From an uncultured Selenomonas sp. (GTDB taxonomy: Bacteria > Bacillota > Negativicutes > Selenomonadales > Selenomonadaceae): a stretch of 64,000 nucleotides of DNA. Shown in pieces: positions 57,814-64,000 of this stretch. The position numbers and the translations under genes are program-made. How positions within the stretch are numbered: the stretch's first letter is position 1; each line of letters opens with the position of its first letter. Below the pieces are notes generated by a model that made no database searches, was not told the DNA's origin, and saw nothing but the letters and a program-made list of their open reading frames with translations. The DNA lies in NCBI GenBank assembly GCA_905372355.1, contig CAJPOT010000005.1, positions 1 to 64,000 of the forward strand. The letters run 5' to 3'.

Positions 57814-59142
57814 ATGGAAATGGAACAGGAATCACTTTTTCGGCGAGAGATCGATTTGCCGCTGGCGGCGCGGATGCGCCCCAAAAGTCTCGCGGATTAT
57901 GTGGGGCAGCAGCACCTCGTGGGCAAGGGAAAGATGCTCAGGAAGCTCATCGCCGAGGACAAGATCTTCTCGATGATCTTCTGGGGGCCGCCGGGCGTCG
58001 GCAAGACGACGCTCGCACGCATCATCGCGCGGGAGACGAAGGCTCGTTTCATCGACTTTTCCGCCGTGACGAGCGGCATCAAGGAGATCCGCACGGTCAT
58101 GCAGGAGGCGGAGAAGAACACGGCGTACGGCGAGCGCACGATTCTTTTCGTCGATGAGATCCATCGCTTCAACAAGGCGCAGCAGGACGCCTTCCTGCCG
58201 TTTGTGGAGAAGGGAAGCATCATCCTCATCGGCGCGACGACGGAGAACCCGTCGTTCGAAATCAACAGCGCTCTTCTGTCGCGCTGCCGCGTCTTTGTGC
58301 TCAAGGCCTTGCAGAAGGAGGACATCTTGGGGCTTCTGTGCCGTGCGCTCGCCGCGCCCGAGGGCTTCGGCGAGCAGAAGGTGGAAATAGCGGATGATCT
58401 TCTGGAAGCTTTGGCCGTGTTCGCCAACGGTGATGCGCGAACGGCTCTTTCCACCTTGGAGATCGTCGTTTTGAACGGCGAGGTGGAAAAGGATGCGATC
58501 CGTGTCACGCGCGAAACGGTGGAGCAGTGTTTGGAGAAGAAATCGCTGCTCTATGACAAGAAGGGAGAGGAGCATTACAATCTGATTTCGGCGCTTCACA
58601 AATCGATGCGAAACTCCGATGCTGACGCTTCGGTTTACTGGCTCGCGCGCATGTTGGAAGCGGGTGAAGATCCCTTGTACATCGCGCGGCGCATCGTGCG
58701 CTTTGCGAGCGAGGATGTGGGACTTGCCGATCCGCGCGCCTTGGAGCTTGCCGTCGCGGCGTATCAAGCGTGCCACTTCATCGGCATGCCCGAGTGCTCG
58801 GTTCATCTGACGGAGGCCGCCGTTTACATGGCGCTCGCGCCGAAATCGAATGCGATGGAAGTCGCCTATTTGAAGGCAAAGGCCGACGCGACGAAGCGTC
58901 TCGCCGAGCCTGTGCCGCTCGTCATACGGAACGCCGTGACGCGACTCATGAAGGACGAGGGCTACGGCAAGGGCTATCAGTACGCGCACAATGCGAAGGA
59001 CAAACTCACGAACATGCAGTGCCTGCCCGATGATCTTCTGGGAAGCGTCTACTACGAGCCGACGGAGGAAGGGCTTGAGGGACGTTTCAAGGCGCGACTC
59101 GCCGATATCAAGCGCTGGAAGAAGGAACATGGTGCGAAGTAG
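57814..59142 (+). CDS. rarA: Replication-associated recombination protein A (RarA/MgsA)
   Basis: A 442-residue AAA+ ATPase that acts at stalled forks. It has Walker A GPPGVGKTTLARII (about residue 53), Walker B LFVDEIHRFNKAQQD, sensor ATTENPSFEIN and the C-terminal tetramer domain (GYGKGYQYAHN). ATG 57814 (MEMEQESLF) follows GAGGTG; an in-frame ATG at 57790 has no site. A TATAAT at 57786-57791 with a poorly spaced -35 may be its promoter. Confidence 0.95.
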   Translation: MEMEQESLFRREIDLPLAARMRPKSLADYVGQQHLVGKGKMLRKLIAEDKIFSMIFWGPPGVGKTTLARIIARETKARFIDFSAVTSGIKEIRTVMQEAEKNTAYGERTILFVDEIHRFNKAQQDAFLPFVEKGSIILIGATTENPSFEINSALLSRCRVFVLKALQKEDILGLLCRALAAPEGFGEQKVEIADDLLEALAVFANGDARTALSTLEIVVLNGEVEKDAIRVTRETVEQCLEKKSLLYDKKGEEHYNLISALHKSMRNSDADASVYWLARMLEAGEDPLYIARRIVRFASEDVGLADPRALELAVAAYQACHFIGMPECSVHLTEAAVYMALAPKSNAMEVAYLKAKADATKRLAEPVPLVIRNAVTRLMKDEGYGKGYQYAHNAKDKLTNMQCLPDDLLGSVYYEPTEEGLEGRFKARLADIKRWKKEHGAK

Positions 59143-59163
59143 CGGCGGTGCAGAAGCGAGCGG

Positions 59164-59211
59164 AAAAGTGGCAGTGCAGGGGAAAAACCTTTCCCCTGTA
59201 CTGCCACTTTT
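59164..59211. terminator. Bidirectional terminator between rarA and the chemoreceptor gene
   Basis: A 22-bp stem (59164-59185 with 59190-59211, one G-T pair), with A/T runs on both sides. Confidence 0.88.
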
Positions 59212-59224
59212 ACCTCATTTAGAA

Positions 59225-60916
59225 TTACAACTGGAACTTCTGCACTTCTTCCTGAAGTTTTTGTGCGAGTTCGGCGAGCGTCTGGCTGGCGTGCGCCATT
59301 TCCTGCATGGCGGCTGCCTGCTCCTCGGTGGCGGCAGAAATCGTCTGTGTATCTTCCTGCGATTTGTTGCTGATCTCCTGCACCTGGTTCATGGCGGCGA
59401 TCATCTCGCTGCTCGTTTGGCTTACTGCCTGTACGGCATCAACGGCGGTGCGGATCGTCTGTTCGAGTTCGCCGAACTGGTTGGCGATATTGTCGAAGGC
59501 TGCTCCCGAAGCATTGACGGCATCGGTGCCTCTCTGGACATTTTCGTTTCCAGCCTGTATGGAATCGACGGCTTTTGTCGTGTCCTGCTGGATGGCGGTG
59601 ATGCGTTCGGTGATGTCCTGCGTGGCGATGCCCGATTGCTCGGCGAGTTTTCGCACTTCTTCGGCGACGACGGCGAAGCCTTTGCCGGCCTCGCCGGCAC
59701 GCGCCGCTTCGATGGCGGCGTTGAGGGCGAGGAGGTTCGTTTGCTCCGCGATGCCGGAGATGGTTTCGACGATGGTACCGATCTCGTCGGAACGCTTGCC
59801 CAGCGTATCGACGATTGCCGCCGAAGACTGCACTTGTTCGGCGATGGCTTTGATTTCGGTGATGGCATGACGGACTTTTTCCTGCCCGTCTACGGTCACT
59901 TCTTGACTCTTCTGGGCGAGATTCTGCATGGAAGCCGCGCTCTTTCGCAGCAGATCGATGGTCTCGCCCATCGCATGAGCCTGCTCTGTCAGATTGCCTA
60001 TCGTATCGGCAGAGGCAGCAGCTCCCGCTGCCATGTTAGTGGCATTTTCCGCTACCTGCGTGACGGACTGCGTCGTCTGGCTTGCACTGGCGGTCAGTTC
60101 CTCTGAAGAGGCGGCGACGGATTCAGAGGAAGAGGCGACATTTTTGATGACGCTCTTCAAACGAGCCTTCATGCCGTTTGCGCTGTGCGCGAGCGTGCCG
60201 AGTTCATCGCTGCGATCTTCTGGAAGGTTGGCGACACGAAGGTTTCCGTTTGCAATTTGGCTCAAGGTATCGGCGAGCGTGAGCAGGGGGCGGATCGCTT
60301 TGCCGATGATGATGTATGACAGGAAGCTCAGGAGTCCTGCCAAGACGAGGACAGCGATGACGCTGGCGAGCATGAAGGAGTGGCGTACATCGTCCATGTC
60401 CGACGTGCGCACGTCGATACCGATGAATGCCATGCCGATATTTTTCCCGGCGGCGTCTTTCAAGGGGAGATAGGCGCTCATGTAATCCTTGCCGAGAATC
60501 GTTGTACGTCCTTCATAGGTCGCGCCGTTTCTCAGCACAGTGTTGACGATCTGGTCATCAGCCTTCGTACCAATATTGCGTGAGCCGTTTTGGTCTTTGA
60601 CATTCGTCGAAATGCGCGTGTCGCCGGCAAAGAATGTAACGAAGCCGTGACAGCTGCTACCGAATCGGTCGACGATCTCCGTATCCTCGTTCATATTATG
60701 GTCGCCTTTGTAAAGAATGCCGTCTCGGACTTCCCAATCCCCCGGATAAAGGGAATCCATGTTGTCGACCATGATGCGTAGATTCGATGCTGCCTGTACC
60801 TGCAGCGAGGTGTCGAAGCCTGCGTTCGCACTGAACCACCCGATCAAAGCCATGACGATGCAGGCGATGATGAGACAGATGTTGAACGCAAGTACGCTTT
60901 TTGTTTGCAGTTTCAT
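59225..60916 (-). CDS. Methyl-accepting chemotaxis protein
   Basis: A 563-residue transmembrane chemoreceptor. TM1 (about 8-28), a periplasmic Cache-type sensor (about 30-185), TM2 (about 188-210), HAMP ([20 protein letters not shown]) and the signalling domain with the hairpin tip [20 protein letters not shown]. It ends in a plain helix with no CheR-binding pentapeptide. AAAGGAGG precedes the ATG. With the YjfB gene it implies a motile cell. The AT-rich 60917-61075 stretch upstream contains no gene. Confidence 0.94.
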   Translation of the reverse strand: MKLQTKSVLAFNICLIIACIVMALIGWFSANAGFDTSLQVQAASNLRIMVDNMDSLYPGDWEVRDGILYKGDHNMNEDTEIVDRFGSSCHGFVTFFAGDTRISTNVKDQNGSRNIGTKADDQIVNTVLRNGATYEGRTTILGKDYMSAYLPLKDAAGKNIGMAFIGIDVRTSDMDDVRHSFMLASVIAVLVLAGLLSFLSYIIIGKAIRPLLTLADTLSQIANGNLRVANLPEDRSDELGTLAHSANGMKARLKSVIKNVASSSESVAASSEELTASASQTTQSVTQVAENATNMAAGAAASADTIGNLTEQAHAMGETIDLLRKSAASMQNLAQKSQEVTVDGQEKVRHAITEIKAIAEQVQSSAAIVDTLGKRSDEIGTIVETISGIAEQTNLLALNAAIEAARAGEAGKGFAVVAEEVRKLAEQSGIATQDITERITAIQQDTTKAVDSIQAGNENVQRGTDAVNASGAAFDNIANQFGELEQTIRTAVDAVQAVSQTSSEMIAAMNQVQEISNKSQEDTQTISAATEEQAAAMQEMAHASQTLAELAQKLQEEVQKFQL

Positions 60917-61075
60917 TACAAAGCCTCCTTTGTGGTTTTGAGTACGAACCTAAATAAACTATATTACATATATTGACATCTGTGATGTCCTCTAAAAGTT
61001 ACATTATGTCCTTCTATATTTTAATTATTAATCCTTGAGATAAAAGTCTTGTTTAAACATTAGAATATAAAAAGA

Positions 61076-61115
61076 AGATCTATATATGAGTCCATGGAAA
61101 CTCGTATACAGATCT
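61076..61115 (-). terminator. Terminator of the ABC transporter operon
   Basis: A 16-bp inverted repeat (61076-61091 with 61100-61115; one mismatch and one G-T) followed on the - strand by TTCTTTTTAT. Confidence 0.65.
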
Positions 61116-61168
61116 TCTGTCAAATTATAGGGAAAAGTTCATTCTGTTATTCTGCAACGAAATGTTTT

Positions 61169-61963
61169 TCACGACAGCAGCAGACTGTCATTCGCCATTT
61201 CGTTGCCCGCCGCTTTTTCAAAGAGCGCGAGCAGGTCGCGCACGGTCAGGCGCGATTTTTCTTCGCCTTTGACGTCGACGAGGATGTTTCCTTCGTGCAT
61301 CATGATGAGGCGGTTGCCGAGGCGAAGGGCGTCCTTCATGTTGTGCGTGATCATGAGCGTCGTGAGCTTGCGCTTTTCTACGATGGATTTCGTGATGTCG
61401 AGAACTTTTTCCGCCGTCTTGGGGTCGAGTGCCGCCGTGTGCTCGTCGAGGAGTAGGAGCTTAGGCTCGGCCATCGTTGCCATGAGAAGCGTCAAGGCTT
61501 GGCGCTGACCGCCTGAGAGAAGGCCGACCTTGGATTCGAGACGATCTTCGAGACCGAGGTCGAGTCCCGCCAGAAGCTCGCGGAAGCGCTCGCGCTGCGC
61601 CTTGGAGAAGCTCCAGCGAAGGCGCGGTGCGTTGCCGCGGCGTGCGGCAATGGCGAGGTTTTCCTCGATCATCATGCCCGCCGCCGTGCCCATCATGGGG
61701 TCTTGGAAGACGCGTCCGATGTACTTGGCACGCTTGTGCTCGGGCCACTTCGTGATGTCTGTGCCCGCGATGACGATGCTGCCCGCATCGACGCGGAAGG
61801 TGCCGGCGATGGAGTTCATCAGAGTCGATTTGCCCGCGCCGTTGCCGCCGATGACAGTCACGAAGTCGCCGGGCGAAAGGTGCAACGTGACGCCTCGGAG
61901 CGCGTACTTTTCTGTGATTGTGCCGGGATTGAAGGTCTTGGCGATGTTTTGAAGTTTGAGCAT
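61169..61963 (-). CDS. ABC transporter ATP-binding protein (TrpZ-like)
   Basis: A 264-residue ATPase with Walker A GGNGAGKST (about residue 39), signature LLSGGQRQALTLL, Walker B LLLLDEHTAALD and the His switch MITHNM. It starts at ATG 61963 (MLKLQNIAKTF) with GGAGG upstream, overlapping the permease stop (TGATG); a much longer frame upstream is a shadow of the permease. The operon matches the TrpX-type importer (substrate protein PF04392-like, single permease, ATPase). Confidence 0.9.
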   Translation of the reverse strand: MLKLQNIAKTFNPGTITEKYALRGVTLHLSPGDFVTVIGGNGAGKSTLMNSIAGTFRVDAGSIVIAGTDITKWPEHKRAKYIGRVFQDPMMGTAAGMMIEENLAIAARRGNAPRLRWSFSKAQRERFRELLAGLDLGLEDRLESKVGLLSGGQRQALTLLMATMAEPKLLLLDEHTAALDPKTAEKVLDITKSIVEKRKLTTLMITHNMKDALRLGNRLIMMHEGNILVDVKGEEKSRLTVRDLLALFEKAAGNEMANDSLLLS

Positions 61964-62844
61964 CAGCGAGAGCCTCCTTTCGCGCGGCGGATGCGCGCCT
62001 GGATGAGCGGCAGGGACAGCGCGAGCGCGACGAGCGCCGCCGTGAAGAGCTTGAGGTCGTTGGGCGGCATGCCGAGTTCGAGGACGATGGCGATGACGGC
62101 GCGGTAGACGATGGAGCCGCCGATGACGGAGAGAAGGCAGTTTTTGAAGCTGCGCGTGCCGAAGAGCACCTCGCCGATGATGACGGAGGCGAGACCGATG
62201 ACGATCGTGCCGACGCCCATGCCGACGTCCGCAAAGCCGTTCGACTGCGCGACGAGCGCTCCCGAGATGGCAACAAGACCGTTTGAGAGCAGGAGGCCGA
62301 GGATGATCGTCATGTCGGTATTGACGCCGTTCGCACGGATCATGTGGGGATTGTCTCCCGTCGCACGAATCGCCGCGCCGAGTTCCGTACCGAAGAAGTA
62401 GTAGCACGCGACGCTGATGACGACGACGATGAGAAAGCCCATGGCGAGCACGGCGACTTCGCGCGTGAGGCCGAAGCTCTGCGCCTGCGTGAAAATCGTC
62501 TCTGTATTGAGGAGCGGCAGGTTCGCCTTGCCCATGATGCGAAGATTCACGGAGTAGAGCGCGATCATCGTGAGGATGCCGGCGAGAAGCGCGGGGATCT
62601 TGAGCTTCGTCGTCAGAAGTCCCGTGACGACGCCTGAGATCATGCCCGCGACGAAGGCCGCGAAGATGGCGAGAAGCGGTGTGACACCGGCGGCAAGGAG
62701 GCTCGCTGCCGTCGCCGCGCCCAGAGGGAAGCTGCCCTCGACGGTGAGGTCAGCGATGTCGAGGACGCGGAAGGTCAGGTAGACGCCGATGGCGAGGAGT
62801 GCCCAAAGGAGCCCTTGGGAAATCGTTGGTATGATGAGGTCCAT
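61963..62844 (-). CDS. ABC transporter permease (TrpY-like)
   Basis: A 293-residue membrane protein with about nine hydrophobic segments of the branched-chain-type permease fold (LTFRVLDIADLTVEGSFPLG, ATGDNPHMIRANGVNTD). ATG 62844 (MDLIIPTISQ) follows AGGAGA; an in-frame ATG at 62880 lies in the hairpin and lacks a site. It overlaps the ATPase gene, and a terminator-like hairpin separates it from the substrate-binding gene. Confidence 0.88.
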   Translation of the reverse strand: MDLIIPTISQGLLWALLAIGVYLTFRVLDIADLTVEGSFPLGAATAASLLAAGVTPLLAIFAAFVAGMISGVVTGLLTTKLKIPALLAGILTMIALYSVNLRIMGKANLPLLNTETIFTQAQSFGLTREVAVLAMGFLIVVVISVACYYFFGTELGAAIRATGDNPHMIRANGVNTDMTIILGLLLSNGLVAISGALVAQSNGFADVGMGVGTIVIGLASVIIGEVLFGTRSFKNCLLSVIGGSIVYRAVIAIVLELGMPPNDLKLFTAALVALALSLPLIQARIRRAKGGSR

Positions 62845-62871
62845 AGAGAGAGATTCTCCTTTTTGAAAAAG

Positions 62872-62897
62872 CAGCCGCAAGGAATTGCTTGCGGCTG
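62872..62897 (-). terminator. Internal terminator between the substrate-binding and permease genes
   Basis: CAGCCGCAAG/CTTGCGGCTG (62872-62881 with 62888-62897), followed on the - strand by CTTTTTC. Partial read-through would give more binding protein than permease. Confidence 0.65.
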
Positions 62898-62930
62898 TTT
62901 CTTGGTTTTGATCGGGGACAGGAGCTGCAA

Positions 62931-63920
62931 TTATTCGAAAATCTGTGCATCCTTCAAGATGTCGGCAGGAATTTGGATGCCGAGCGTTTCCGCGTTTTTC
63001 TTGTTGATGCTGACTTTGAGTTCCTTCGCCATCTCGATCGGCATGTCAGCGGGCTTCTTCTTGCCTTCGAGGATGTCGGCGGCCATGTGACCCGTCTGCA
63101 CGCCGAGCTTGTAGTAGTCGATGCCGTAGGTCGCAAGCGCCCCCGCCTTGACCCAGTTGTCCTCGCTGCAGAACACGGGCTTCTTCGCCGGATTCGTGAT
63201 GGAAAGGAGCGTCGGGACGGCGGAGGCCATGATGTTGTCCGTCGGCTCGAAGAAGGCGTCGACATCGCCGACGAGGCTGTTTGCCGCCTGCTGGATGTCG
63301 TTGACGGTCGAGATCGTCGCCGTGCGCACCTTCAGCCCGCGGCTCTCGGCGTACTCGGCAATCGCCTTCGCCTGCACTTCGGAGTTGACCTCGCTTGAGC
63401 AGTAGATGATGCCGATGGTCTTGACCTCGGGGCAGATCTTCAGCATGAGGTCGACCTGCTCCTTGATGGGGCTCATGTCGCTCGTTCCCGTAACATTGCC
63501 GCCGGGCTTCTCGTTCGAAGCGGCGAGCTTCGCACCGACGTAGTCCGTGATCGCCGTGCCGACGATGGGAATGTCGTGCGTCGCGTTCGCCATGCTCTGT
63601 GCGGCGGGCGTCGCGATCGCACAGACGAGATTCATCTTCGCGTTGACGAAGCGCTGCGCGATGTTCTGCAGATTCGATTGATCGGCCTGCGCGTTCTGGC
63701 GGTCGATGGAGATGTTCTTTCCTTCCTCGAAGCCGCGCTCCTTGAGTCCGTCGGCGAATCCCTTGTTCGCCGCATCGAGCGCATTGTGCTCGACGAGCTG
63801 CACGACGCCGATCTTCACGTCCTTTGTGTCGGCGCTTTGGCCGCAGCCGACGAAGCCGAGACTCGCTGTGAGAAGGGAAGCGCCGAGGATGAGCGCCTTG
63901 AACTTTTTGGAAATGTGCAT
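62931..63920 (-). CDS. ABC transporter substrate-binding lipoprotein (TrpX-like)
   Basis: A 329-residue binding protein with a lipoprotein signal peptide (ALILGASLLTASLGFVGC, lipobox Cys near residue 26) and a PF04392-type periplasmic fold (VKIGVVQLVEHNALDAANKG, GIIYCSSEVNSEVQAKAI). TrpX proteins import tryptophan or related aromatic amino acids, but the family also binds other ligands. No T-box leader is visible in the 80 nt upstream (63921-64000), where the window ends. Confidence 0.88.
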   Translation of the reverse strand: MHISKKFKALILGASLLTASLGFVGCGQSADTKDVKIGVVQLVEHNALDAANKGFADGLKERGFEEGKNISIDRQNAQADQSNLQNIAQRFVNAKMNLVCAIATPAAQSMANATHDIPIVGTAITDYVGAKLAASNEKPGGNVTGTSDMSPIKEQVDLMLKICPEVKTIGIIYCSSEVNSEVQAKAIAEYAESRGLKVRTATISTVNDIQQAANSLVGDVDAFFEPTDNIMASAVPTLLSITNPAKKPVFCSEDNWVKAGALATYGIDYYKLGVQTGHMAADILEGKKKPADMPIEMAKELKVSINKKNAETLGIQIPADILKDAQIFE

Positions 63921-64000
63921 GAGGATTCCGCCTTTCTTCTGTGTGGAAACGCATCTGAAGCCGCGTCGCCGAACAGTTCTTGATGAAGATTCCGGATGGA

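Noticed and set aside
61964..62407. N-terminal extension of the ABC ATPase frame
   Set aside because: The extension is an Arg/His-rich shadow of the permease; the ATPase starts at 61963 with a good ribosome site.

Overview
The window looks like chromosomal DNA of a Selenomonas-type bacterium (class Negativicutes, Firmicutes that carry an outer membrane). The evidence is high-GC coding sequence with Firmicutes-type sigma-A promoters and GGAGG ribosome sites, outer-membrane two-partner-secretion porins (TpsB), a Min system with MinE, CIRCE-controlled heat-shock genes, and the NirJ1/NirJ2 radical SAM pair. The genus call is inference; no rRNA lies in the window.

Layout. 1-4000: the 3' part of a TpsB porin, then two damaged Rpn-family (PD-(D/E)XK) genes in tandem, each split by the same 118-bp structured element. 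4100-6500: HIT hydrolase, rpsU, and an ArsB/NhaD-type permease behind a structured leader. 6700-19900: a long + strand cell-shape and division block (DUF4321, maf, radC, mreBCD, mrdA, minCDE, rodA), then a TIGR03960-like radical SAM protein, a DUF2344 protein and rng. 19900-20500: a type I toxin-antitoxin module carrying another copy of the structured element. 20500-24000: rpsB-tsf, pyrH-frr, a PASTA-like small protein and a ferredoxin. 24000-35300: purF (-), a second, complete tpsB, uvrA-brnQ, accC and a threonine-synthase-like gene (-), and a guanylate-kinase-like gene. 35340-35980: a probable large non-coding RNA with its own promoter and a 22-bp terminator stem. 36000-37400: yitT (-) and an Fst/par-like type I toxin-antitoxin locus. 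37430-43450: tRNA-Arg, a TetR regulator with twin operators, nirJ1-nirJ2, HAD and PHP phosphatases, and an exported protein. 43500-52400: lepA, hemW, yjfB, then hrcA-grpE-dnaK-dnaJ behind a CIRCE promoter flanked by three copies of the structured element. 52450-54250: an AlkA-like glycosylase and an EamA protein (-), a third type I toxin-antitoxin module, another repeat and tRNA-Pro. 54400-64000: hcp behind a CRP/FNR-like palindrome, a two-domain hemerythrin, rarA, a chemoreceptor, and a TrpXYZ-like ABC transporter.

How the genes work together. MreBCD, PBP2 and RodA form the elongasome and MinCDE places the septum. hcp and the hemerythrin sit side by side and suggest handling of NO/hydroxylamine and O2 in an anaerobe. 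NirJ1/NirJ2 suggest haem made from sirohaem.

The most unusual content is RNA- or hairpin-level: (i) a seven-copy family of modular nested-stem elements whose stems covary between copies; (ii) an unassigned RNA of about 600 nt; (iii) three type I toxin-antitoxin loci of two architectures. All assignments come from reading the sequence; no database search was possible.
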